This document shows positions 1 to 6,864 of a stretch of 6,898 bases of DNA, in pieces. How positions within the stretch are numbered: position 1 is the first letter of the stretch; every line of letters starts with the position of its first letter. Both the position numbers and the translations under genes were made by a program. The notes beneath the pieces are model-generated. The model made no database searches. It was not told the origin of the DNA and worked only from the letters and a program-made list of their open reading frames with translations. The DNA comes from Spirochaetaceae bacterium (lineage in GTDB: Bacteria; Spirochaetota; Spirochaetia; SZUA-6; Fen-1364), in NCBI GenBank assembly GCA_003141795.1, contig PLNO01000317.1:6316-13213 (forward strand), given 5' to 3'.

Positions 1-558
1 CCCGGGGGCCGTCGAGCTCGGTTCCCTCGATACTGAGCTTTCCCCTCGTTGCCGCTATCAGCGAGCCCTGTCGAACGCCGTCAGCGCGCAGGACGCTCGT
101 GGCGACGGCGAGCGTTCCGGCGCTCATGACGATCCCCCTGGCGGAAGCCGATCCTCGCAGGCTGACGAGCGAGCCTGCGATGTCGAGCTCGCCGCCCTGC
201 AGGGACACGAGGCTGGGAAGGGATCCCGTTGCATCTGTGATCTCGACACCCTTGAGGCTCACCGTGCCGCCCGTGAGGGAAAGCAGGGACGTGCCCCCGC
301 GCCAGTGATCGGCGGAGCTGATCGTCGACCACCGCTCGAAGCCCAGCGGCGTCCAACTCACGGGATCGAGGCCGCCGACGATGCTGACGTCTGTCGCGAT
401 GGAAAGCTCCGAATCCGTCGGGTACACTCCGGCGGCGGCGTAGATCGTGGTTCGGCTCGTTGTGGAAGCTATCTTCAACGCCTTCTCGAGGCTGCGCACG
501 GGCGAGCCGCGGGCTCCATCCGCATAGTCGTTTCCATCGGGTGACATGTAGACGATTT
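1..558 (-). other. DUF1565-like start of a right-handed beta-helix module (within the giant protein)
   Basis: Directly after the last Ig-like unit the protein reads VYMSPDGNDYADG, then GSPVRSLEKALKIA, then TTIYAAAGVY. The pattern Gly-Asn-Asp near Asp-Gly, then GSP, then an aliphatic KAL helix and a short strand ending AGVY is how DUF1565/pectin-lyase-like parallel beta-helix regions usually begin. What follows is a ladder of short strands rich in Ser, Thr, Gly and Val (for example SLLSLTGGTVSLKGVEI and GELDIAG), as expected for successive coils. It is cut by the window edge, so total length and any C-terminal sorting or anchor domain are unknown. No catalytic residues can be assigned. Confidence 0.7.
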
Positions 559-3500
559 TCTGATCGATGGTGACGGTCCAGGTGCGGATTTCCCGGCTTC
601 GGTTGCCCGCGGCATCGACGCTGAAAGCGGTGATCCGATAGGTCATGGTCTGCCCCGGTGTCGCCTTCAGTTGGATGTCCCCCGTATAACGGCTGGCGTC
701 GGACTGCGACGGGATTGCCGCATCCTTCCCCGTGGAAAGCGAATAGTAGATGACGCCTTCCGCAGACAGGAGAACCGCGTCACGGGCATCCTGGTAGTAG
801 CCCCCGTCCTCGATGCCGGTTGCAACCGGTGGATCAGGCGGCGTGCGGTCGATCGTGAACCCGATGTGGCTCTCTTCGGAGACCAGGGCAGAGCCCGAGG
901 GATCGAAGGCGCGTGCCGCCATGCGTACCTCGAGGGTCTGCCCGTCGGCCGCGTCCACGACCAGGGGAGAGGACACGATGGGCGACGACGAGGTGACCGC
1001 GGGAGGGAACTCTCCGTCCGTCGAGATCTCGTAGCGGATCTGTGCCCCCGGCTGGGCATCGAAGGCGATCTCCACCCGTCCGGTGTACATGCCGTTGTCG
1101 CGAACGCCCCGCATGACCGGCACCGCCATCCGTTTCGCGGCTGCAACGACGAAACCTGTAACAGCCCCCCGGGTGCCTGCGTCGTTCTCCAGCACAGCCT
1201 CTCCTCGAAGGGCTCCTCCGTCGACGGAAGAAAGCGTGACTGCCAACGGGCTGCCGTATAGTACGAAGCTTGCCGCAGCAGCCGGGCTCCCCGTGAGGCG
1301 GTAGAGAAGCTTCACGTCCGCGGGCTTGTCCCAGGCAATGAAGGCGACCTCGGGACTCTCCGGGACGTACGTGACGTGCGGGCTCGGCGCCGCCGGGGGA
1401 ACGGTCCTGTCGACGACAACCGTGACGATGGTCGATGCACGGCTCATATTCCCAAGGTCGTTGATCGCCCGCGACAACAGATGGTACGTCACGGACGCGC
1501 CAACCCTGCCCGTCAACAATAGGGGCGAGGAGTACGCACTCGATGCCGCGGTCGGCACCTTCGGAGTGGCGCCGTCGTCAGTGAGCTCGTAGACGATGGC
1601 CGCATTCGCGGCGCTGAGGCTGATGCTCACCGGGCGCGCAGAAACGCCTCCCTGCGGCGCCCCGCTCATGACCGGGTCATCGGGGAGCTCCCTGTCGACG
1701 CTGAACTGATAGCGCCTGTCGTACGGGGACCTGTTACCCGCGTCATCCTGCGTTGCGAAACGGACGATGAAATCCCTGCGTGCCCCGTCGGGTGCATCGA
1801 AGACGATCGGGCCCGCATAGCGTTCACCGGCGGTGACGGGGTCAGGGGGATCCGCGTCTGTCGCGGATACGCTGTAGAAGAGCGTGACGTCCGCCGGCAG
1901 TGGGTCTGCCGTCAGGGTCAACGGTCTTGAAACCCGTCCGCCTTTTGCCGCGCCTGCGACAAGCGGAACGTCAGGGGTCTTCAGATCGATCGCGAAGGAG
2001 ATCTCACGCCGTTCGCCCAGGCGCGTCGAGTTGTGGGATATCGCAAGGAGCTTCATCCGGAAAGTCACGACGCCGCCGTCATCCCCCGTGAAAGTCGTGT
2101 CCTTCGTGAGGAGCGGTGAAGTGGCGTCGGGGTCCGGCGGAGCAGAGCCATCGGTGGTCATGGTGTAGCGCACGTTCCACGCGCTGTCGGCCATGCCGAT
2201 CGAAACCTGCCTCTTGTTGTAGCGACCCCTGTCAGCGATCCCCGAGATCGCGGGAATCCGCGGCGGACGGAGATCCACCGAATAGAGGATCGGCCCGTAC
2301 ACCTCCGAGGCATTCCCCGCGGCATCGATGGCAAGGAGCTTCACCCGGTAGGTCGTGAGCGCGCCGTCCACTCCGGCCAGGCTCAGCGACTTCACCGATG
2401 CCGGCGCGTCAGCACCTGGGTCCGCCGGTGTCGCTCCGTCAGAGCTCAGCGTGGTGTACACCCCCGCGGGAGAGCTGATCGTGACGGTGGTCGGCTCATC
2501 CAGCGGCGTCACGGAGGGCGCCGGAGACAGCAAGGGACGGGACGGCGGCTTCCTGTCGACAGTCGCTGAAATCGCATCCCCCACGGCCATGATCCGCCCG
2601 TTCGCGTCGAGATATGCTGCACGGACCTTGAAGGTCCGCTGCATGCCGAAAGGAACCGACAGCGAGAGGGGAAGATCCAGCCGCGCAGAGCCGGCGGTCG
2701 GAGCCGCCGGCTCTGCGCCATCCGAGGTGATCTCGTAGACCATCCCCTGCTGGGCGGCGGGCCCGCTGAAGATCGCCGTTCCCGAACGCGTAGAGACGCT
2801 GGCGCGGAGCGACGGCGCTGCACCGAGAGATGGGTCGAGTACGATCGACCGCTGCGTGACGGGGCTCAAGCTCCCCGAGCCGTCGATGGCAACGGCCTTC
2901 ACCGTCAGGGCTCCTGCGGCGGAACCCGGCTTCACGTCCAGAAGTCCCGAGGACGAAGGGGAAAGGGGATTCGGGCGTGAACCGTCGGTGGTCACCGACA
3001 CGAGTGCGTCCTCCGGGGCGATCACCTGTGCGTGGGAAAGGGTCCGTATCGGTTCGGCATCACCCACCGTGATGAGGGGCGCAGAAGGCCCCGTCTGGCC
3101 GACGAAGAAGAAATAGCGGTACTCGCCTCCCCATGTCCCGCCGCTGGACAGCGCACGGAAACGGAGCGTCAGCGCGCGCGGCACGCTCGGGTCCGACGGG
3201 AGGGAAATGCTGGTGCCTGCCAGGAAATCGCTCTCCGACGGGCTCTTCTCCCAGAGTGTGTAATACACACTCCCTTCGGGCGCGGAGAGCACGTGAGGGG
3301 AGATGGCCTTGGCGTAGGTGCCGCTTTCAAGGTCGAGACGGAGACCCGTCCCTCTCTCCGGCGCATAGGTGACGGAAACATCCCGGCGCAGGAGAGCTCG
3401 TCGAGCGCTCCTGGGCTGCGCGGCGACCTTGACGGTCGTCACTCCCTGCTTCGGAAGCGGAACAGGGCCAGCGTACGGCGTACCAGCGGCGGGATCCGTG

Positions 3501-4230
3501 CCATCAAGGGTGTAGCGGACCCACTGGACATTGCGGAAGGACAGGGCGAGGACCTGGGCGTTGGCAAAGGTTCCCGAGACGGGGCTCAGGACATCGAGCT
3601 GGGGAGATCGCGCGTCCACGGTATAGCGGGCCGTGACGATCGCGCTGCGATTGCCCGCCGCATCCACGGAGTAGGCCTGGACGACGAAATCGGACCGGGC
3701 GTCCTGCGTTCCGATGGTGAGTGTTTTCCCGTCCCATGCGGCGGGCGCTGCGATCACGTTTCCGCTCACGGCGTAGAAGACCGTATCGCCGACCCCCTTG
3801 TCGAAGACCACGCCCACGGGGTCCCAGTAGGTGCCCGGCTCGGGGCTCACATGCGGAGGTGCAGGCGGCTTCTTGTCGATGCGGATCCACACCTCGCGCC
3901 GCTCGATCTCCCCCGCGTCGGAGTCCGCCCGAACGATGATCCGGTACTCCCGTTCTTCCCCGGCGGCCGCAGTGAGCCTCAAAGCTTCCCGGAACGGGAC
4001 CCACGAGCCTTCAGCGCCGTCGGGATCACGGATGCTGTAGCGAAGTGAGATCTGCGGACCGACCTGCTCGGCGCGAAGGAGCTGGTCCTGAGCGTAAACG
4101 CCGGAGATGACGGAGAGGAAAATCACCCCCGGCTGCTGGGTCACGGCCGCGGCTTGTGAGAAAACAGGCCCGGCCGCCACGAGAAGTGAGAGCAGGATCA
4201 GGAGGGAGCGGATGCGTCCGGCGAGGCCAC
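1..4230 (-). CDS. Giant exported multi-repeat protein (chitobiase-C-terminal/Ig-like repeats plus beta-helix), 3' end outside window
   Basis: I see one uninterrupted frame, with no stop, from an upstream in-frame TGA at 4318-4316 to the window edge, giving about 1,400 residues in view. A signal peptide comes first, then about 13 tandem units of 85-97 residues, then a beta-helix-like module. Many units carry a strand with a Thr/Ser-Asp-Gly-x-x-Pro turn (YTLDGTDP, TSDGAEP, TTDGSAP), a later AGN[RAM]S turn, and a (V/I)D-x-x-x-P linker. The YTLDGTDP type of motif is typical of the CHB_HEX_C_1/Fn3-associated families, which are common in large bacterial surface proteins. Inference: a secreted or envelope-exposed adhesin-like or scaffold protein; no catalytic motif was seen. 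It is the last visible gene of the operon, about 23 bases after the phosphoribosyltransferase stop. The start is unresolved: the endpoint 4230 is an out-of-frame GTG with a good RBS, and the only conventional in-frame start near the signal peptide is GTG 4180, which would delete the hydrophobic core. Confidence 0.87.
2683..2718. repeat. Perfect 15-bp inverted repeat with 6-base loop, inside coding sequence
   Basis: GCGCAGAGCCGGCGG at 2683-2697 is exactly reverse-complementary to 2704-2718, with loop tcggag at 2698-2703. It encodes the turn after the Asp-Gly motif of repeat unit 6 (GAEPAAPTAGSAR) and keeps the frame open. The mRNA would form a very stable GC-rich stem. There is no following T-run on either strand, so it does not look like a standard intrinsic terminator. 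Confidence 0.9.
3254..3272. repeat. 19-bp palindrome (9-bp arms, single central base) inside repeat unit 4
   Basis: GAGTGTGTA, then a central A, then TACACACTC. The arms are perfect reverse complements. On the minus strand it encodes the core of S-V-Y-Y-T-L. It has the shape of a dimeric regulator's operator but lies about 0.9 kb inside a gene, so coincidence of V-Y-Y-T codons is the simpler reading. Confidence 0.6.
4151..4216 (-). other. Signal peptide of the giant repeat protein
   Basis: The coding frame reads RIRSLLILLSLLVAAGPVF followed by SQA. This is a short basic n-region, a Leu-rich hydrophobic core of about 12 residues, a helix-breaking Gly-Pro and a Ser-x-Ala site, so cleavage by signal peptidase I after SQA is likely. 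There is no cysteine, so it is not a lipoprotein signal. The segment sits in the same frame as the repeats, which supports the N-terminus lying just upstream of 4216 rather than at GTG 4180. Confidence 0.8.
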
Positions 4231-4239
4231 GGGAGGCGG

Positions 4240-4244
4240 CTCCC
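4240..4244 (-). promoter_or_regulatory. Candidate ribosome binding site (GGGAG) for the giant gene
   Basis: On the minus strand GGGAG at 4244-4240 is followed, after 9 bases, by GTG at 4230-4228. The spacing suits a Shine-Dalgarno site, but the GTG is one frame off the signal peptide frame and meets TGA at 4200-4198 after ten codons. It makes sense only if a base is missing between 4228 and about 4216. Confidence 0.4.
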
Positions 4245-4253
4245 GACGTGCCG

Positions 4254-4844
4254 CTAGAGGATGCCGGTGAGCTCAGGGTCCTCTGCGTAGTAGTGCTCCT
4301 TCTTCTCCGCCTCTGTCAGCCCCACGAGCTCATGGCTCATGTAGTGGATCCAGAAATCGTCGTCGGGCGTCACGATGTCGTGGAATCTGCACCAATAGTC
4401 CGGCTGCACCGGGAGCTGCTTGGCGAGGTAGCGTCGGAGCTTGTAGTCGTGCACCGCCACGCGGACGTCCTCCCGGGGTATCCCCTTGTTCATGAAGATC
4501 TCCACGAGGTGGTTGACGGTCCTTCCCGTGTCGAAGATGTCGTCCACGAGGAGGACCTTGTCGCCGCTTCGCAGGTATTCAGGGTCGTACGTCCAGCCGT
4601 CGACCCTGACCCTGTCCTGGAGCCCGACGTCGCGATACGAGCGGGCGACCACTGCCGCGTAATACACCGGCCTGCGGTCCTTCCGTCTCATCTTGAAGAA
4701 CTCGCTGATGACGTTTCCCATGTACGCGCCGCCGCGCAGGGACACGTAGATCACGTCGGGGAGGAAGCCTTCTTCATGGATGCGATGTGCCAGCTTGATG
4801 GCATTGTTGCGCACCGTTTCGTACGTGAGGAACTCTTTGCGCAT
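4254..4844 (-). CDS. Purine-type phosphoribosyltransferase (type I PRTase fold)
   Basis: The product has 196 residues. Type I PRTases transfer a base to or from 5-phosphoribosyl diphosphate; this one is probably cytoplasmic purine salvage (hypoxanthine, xanthine or guanine). The PRPP-binding signature is intact at about residues 97-109 (KVLLVDDIFDTGRT), with the two acidic residues and the Asp-Thr-Gly-Arg-Thr loop. An early strand-loop, YVSLRGG (33-39), fits the pyrophosphate loop. The tail, with a Tyr-Trp near 150 and DDDFWIHYMSHE near 161-172, recalls COG2236-like Hpt/Gpt relatives, where aromatic residues near the C-terminus hold the base. Base specificity cannot be read reliably. ATG 4844 follows the map stop by 12 bases with no purine-rich Shine-Dalgarno between them, so translation may be coupled to map. 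The TAG stop at 4256-4254 precedes the giant exported gene. Confidence 0.9.
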   Translation of the reverse strand: MRKEFLTYETVRNNAIKLAHRIHEEGFLPDVIYVSLRGGAYMGNVISEFFKMRRKDRRPVYYAAVVARSYRDVGLQDRVRVDGWTYDPEYLRSGDKVLLVDDIFDTGRTVNHLVEIFMNKGIPREDVRVAVHDYKLRRYLAKQLPVQPDYWCRFHDIVTPDDDFWIHYMSHELVGLTEAEKKEHYYAEDPELTGIL

Positions 4845-4856
4845 GTACAGAGTATT

Positions 4857-5606
4857 CTAATGGAAAAGGGTGAGGATTTCCATCCGATCTCGCAGAACAG
4901 CGACGGTGTGCTCGAAATGCGCCGACATCGAGCCGTCCGCCGTAATGACGGTCCAGCCGTCGTCCAGGAGCTCGATCTCGTCCCCTCCGGCGTTCACCAT
5001 GGGCTCGATGGCGAGCACCATGCCCTCCTTGAGCCGGGGGTTCGGCCCGCCGCCGACGTAGTTGGGGATCTGGGGATCCTCGTGCATGGCGAAGCCCGTC
5101 CCGTGTCCGCAGTAGTCCCTGACCACGCCGAACCCGTTCGCCGTGGCATGGTCGAATACAGCGCGGGAGATGTCGCTGATGCGATTGCCGGCTATAGCCT
5201 GGGCAACGCCCAACTCCAGGCACTGCTGCGTGACGGTGATGAGCTTCTGCTTGTCTTTCGAAACCTCGCCCACCCCGACGGTGATCGCCGAATCGGAGAA
5301 ATACCCGTTCAGGTCCACGCCGAGGTCAAGGCTCACCACGTCCCCGCTGGCGAGCTTGCGGGAACCGGGGATCCCGTGGATCACCTCGTCATTCAGCGAA
5401 ATGCAGATGGAGGCGGGGTAGTTCATGTAGCCGAGGAACGCGGGATGCCCCCCGTGCTTTTCGATCCATGTGCGCGCGAAGTGGTCGATCTCCCGCGTGG
5501 TGATCCCCGGGGCGACGATCTTTCGAATCTCCTCGAGGGTCCAGGCCAGCAGACGACCCGACTCGCGGATCCCCGCAATTTCCTTTTCGTTCTTCAGACG
5601 TATCAT
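4857..5606 (-). CDS. map: Methionine aminopeptidase, type I
   Basis: This 249-residue, full-length type I enzyme removes the initiator Met from nascent proteins in the cytoplasm when the second residue is small. All five dinuclear metal ligands are visible: Asp94 (SLDLGV), Asp105 (FSDSA), His168 (CGHGTG), Glu201 (AIEPM) and Glu232 (HFEHT). The substrate-binding histidines His77 (VIHGIP) and His175 (AMHEDP) are also present, matching E. coli His79 and His178. There is no N-terminal zinc-finger extension; the protein begins MIRLKNEKEI as usual for bacterial type I. ATG 5606 is supported by AGGTGA at 5616-5611, four bases upstream and overlapping the bactofilin stop. It lies 8 bases after bactofilin and 12 bases before the phosphoribosyltransferase, a tight operon arrangement. 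The assignment is secure. Confidence 0.97.
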   Translation of the reverse strand: MIRLKNEKEIAGIRESGRLLAWTLEEIRKIVAPGITTREIDHFARTWIEKHGGHPAFLGYMNYPASICISLNDEVIHGIPGSRKLASGDVVSLDLGVDLNGYFSDSAITVGVGEVSKDKQKLITVTQQCLELGVAQAIAGNRISDISRAVFDHATANGFGVVRDYCGHGTGFAMHEDPQIPNYVGGGPNPRLKEGMVLAIEPMVNAGGDEIELLDDGWTVITADGSMSAHFEHTVAVLRDRMEILTLFH

Positions 5607-5610
5607 CCGT

Positions 5611-5616
5611 TCACCT
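5611..5616 (-). promoter_or_regulatory. Ribosome binding site of map, overlapping the bactofilin stop codon
   Basis: AGGTGA on the minus strand starts inside the TAG stop (5617-5615) of the bactofilin gene and lies four bases before the map ATG. The overlap suggests translational coupling between the two genes. Confidence 0.65.
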
Positions 5617-6079
5617 ACTTGCCCGCGTCTTCCTTCTCCTTCTCCTTGGCCCGTTCTTTCTTCTTGTCCTTGATGATGGTGGAGAAGGCATCCTCGGTCT
5701 CGGTACCGAAGGACTCTTCAATGATCTTCTTTGCCTCGTCCACCTGACCGGAGGTGATCGTCACCTTGCCTTCCGTGATGACCCCCGGCTCCACGACGAG
5801 CTTGGGAGTGGTGATGTTGCCCAGCACCTTGCCGGTGTGCAGGAGGTCGACCTCTTCCGAGGCGGAGATATTGCCGATCAGCGTGCCCGCGATGGTCACC
5901 TTCCGCGCCTGGATGTCCGTCTTCACCTTGCCTGTCGGGCCGACGATGAGCTGGTCGTCGGTGCGGATGTCGCCCTGGAACTTTCCTTCTATAAGGATGG
6001 AGCCGTTCACGTAGAATCGACCTTCGAAGATCGATCCCTCACCGATGATGCAGTTCGTCGAGTCGTTCTTGTTCGGCAT
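5615..6079 (-). CDS. Bactofilin (polymer-forming cytoskeletal protein)
   Basis: The product has 154 residues. Bactofilins are small beta-helical proteins that polymerise without nucleotide into filaments on the inner face of the membrane, and they place cell-wall or shape enzymes. Residues about 10-110 show the family pattern of short strands with regular Gly and hydrophobic positions: IIGEGSIFEGRF, GSILIEGKFQGDI, LIVGPTGKVKTDI, VTIAGTLIGNI and GKVLGNI. After the core comes a Glu/Lys-rich tail (about 125-154, ending KKERAKEKEKEDAGK), probably disordered or helical. I chose ATG 6079 because AAAAGGAGA lies just upstream; a GTG at 6112 in the same frame would overlap the TPR gene's stop and add 11 unconvincing residues. 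It sits between a TPR gene and map. Many bactofilins neighbour M23 peptidase genes; none is seen here. A role in cell shape is inferred from the family only. Confidence 0.95.
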   Translation of the reverse strand: MPNKNDSTNCIIGEGSIFEGRFYVNGSILIEGKFQGDIRTDDQLIVGPTGKVKTDIQARKVTIAGTLIGNISASEEVDLLHTGKVLGNITTPKLVVEPGVITEGKVTITSGQVDEAKKIIEESFGTETEDAFSTIIKDKKKERAKEKEKEDAGK

Positions 6080-6083
6080 GCCG

Positions 6084-6092
6084 TCTCCTTTT
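6084..6092 (-). promoter_or_regulatory. Strong ribosome binding site of the bactofilin gene
   Basis: AAAAGGAGA at 6092-6084, with five bases between GGAG and ATG 6079. It is the best Shine-Dalgarno sequence in the window and decides the bactofilin start. It hints that bactofilin is translated more strongly than its neighbours. Confidence 0.85.
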
Positions 6093-6111
6093 GCGTTGGC
6101 AAAAGATAGCA

Positions 6112-6864
6112 CTATTGCCCCCCCGCTTCAAGTTTGCGAAGCAACAGCCCCGCGCGGAGGTTCCGGGGGTCGAGGTTTTTCGCCCGCTGGAGCGCCGCGA
6201 GCGCCCCCTGTTCGTCCCCCTGAAGCAGCCGCGCGGAGCCCCGGAGCATCTCGATGCGCGCAAGCGTCTGCGCCCGGGCCTGCAGATCCCCGCGTCTCTC
6301 GAACTGATCCTGCGCCGCGTCGAGCTCCGAGAGTGCATCCCGAATGCGCCCTGAGCGCAGCAGGACAAGCGCGAGGTCGTATCGCGCCACCCCGTCACGG
6401 AGGAGATCCGCAGAGCGTCCGAACGCTTCGATCGCCCGCGCATCGTCCCCCTTCATCGCGGCCGCAAGGCCGGCAACGAGCGAGACGCCGCCATCCTTGG
6501 TCCCTCCGGCAGCCTCGTGCTGGGACACGGCGACCTGCGCGCCCTCCCAGTCTCTTGCAGCAAGCAGCGACATGCAGAGGGCGTGGAAAACCTCGACGTT
6601 CTCCGGCACCCGGTTGAAGAGCTTCCAAAGCCGAGCCCTGTGCGCTTCAGGGGACATCGTCGAGGCCTGCAGGGAGAGCAGGAAAAGCCCCGCCTCCGCG
6701 TCCGCCGGATTTGCAGCAACGAGCGCGGACAGAACGGACAGCGATCGCTCGACGTTCCCCGCGGCCAGAGCGAGCCGCGCTTCGGCGATGCGAAGCCCCC
6801 GACCACGGCGCAGGTCCTGCTCGACGCGTTCATCCGTCCGCCGCGGCCGCCGAAGTGACCGCAA
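6112..6864 (-). CDS. TPR-like helical repeat protein, 5' end uncertain
   Basis: About 240-250 residues, almost entirely Ala/Leu/Arg-rich helices arranged in pairs of roughly 34 residues, as in tetratricopeptide repeats. Readable units include RIAEARLALAAGNVERSLSV, AGLAAAMKGDDARAIEAFGR, YDLALVLLRSGRIRDALSEL and, last, SARLLQGDEQGALAALQRA followed by NLDPRN. The Gly/Ala at position 8, Ala at position 20 and Pro near 32 are the usual TPR positions. TPR arrays bind partner proteins; the partner here is unknown, but the bactofilin follows after 32 bases. No transmembrane segment lies in the readable part. The only in-frame start in the window is TTG 6864, with no Shine-Dalgarno, and the first dozen residues are Arg-rich and look non-coding. 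The true N-terminus may be near VEQDL (6825) or beyond the window. Helical repeats are certain enough; the exact role is not. Confidence 0.8.
   Translation of the reverse strand: MRSLRRPRRTDERVEQDLRRGRGLRIAEARLALAAGNVERSLSVLSALVAANPADAEAGLFLLSLQASTMSPEAHRARLWKLFNRVPENVEVFHALCMSLLAARDWEGAQVAVSQHEAAGGTKDGGVSLVAGLAAAMKGDDARAIEAFGRSADLLRDGVARYDLALVLLRSGRIRDALSELDAAQDQFERRGDLQARAQTLARIEMLRGSARLLQGDEQGALAALQRAKNLDPRNLRAGLLLRKLEAGGQ

Larger units (their letters stand above)
559..4132 (-). repeat. Array of ~13 tandem Ig-like/CHB_HEX_C-like domains (protein repeat)
   Basis: Approximate unit borders, from the N-terminus: 4132, 3857, 3602, 3350, 3077, 2816, 2533, 2252, 1964, 1673, 1385, 1118, 827 and 559. 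Spacing is 252-291 bases. Border linkers include IDKKPPAPP, VDRKPPSRP, VDLRPPRIP, IDLKTPDVP, VDRELPDDP and IDRTPPDPP. The Asp-Gly turn is clear in units 3, 5, 6, 7, 8, 10 and 12, and the AGN-type turn in units 2, 7, 9, 10 and 13. Units 4, 5 and 11 are the most diverged and lack the standard linker at one end. The copies are similar only as proteins. I saw no near-identical DNA repeats, so this is an old array rather than a recent expansion. The unit count is my reading by eye. Confidence 0.75.

Noticed and set aside
3032..4048. 338-codon open frame on the plus strand
   Set aside because: It is antisense to repeat units 1-5 of the giant protein, with no domain-like pattern and no supported start. 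It is a by-product of GC-biased codon use.
559..4132. Recent tandem DNA duplication or phase-variable repeats in the giant gene
   Set aside because: The units align only at motif level in protein. I see no long identical DNA stretches or short simple-sequence tracts.
4845..4856. A promoter or RBS between map and the phosphoribosyltransferase
   Set aside because: The 12-base gap contains no purine-rich Shine-Dalgarno and is too short for a full promoter.
4107..5747. 546-codon open frame on the plus strand
   Set aside because: It lies exactly antisense to the phosphoribosyltransferase, map and part of bactofilin, all with intact family motifs. Its sequence, rich in Val, Asp, Glu and His, is what the complement of GC-rich codons gives.
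6097..6119. Inverted repeat GGCAA...TTGCC between the TPR and bactofilin genes, as a terminator or operator
   Set aside because: Only 5-bp arms with a loop of about 12 bases and no T-run. Too weak to call, and operon spacing argues against termination.
6045..6617. Plus-strand ORF opposite the TPR gene
   Set aside because: Its Arg/Pro/Ala-rich composition is typical of a shadow frame, and the minus strand carries clear TPR repeats.
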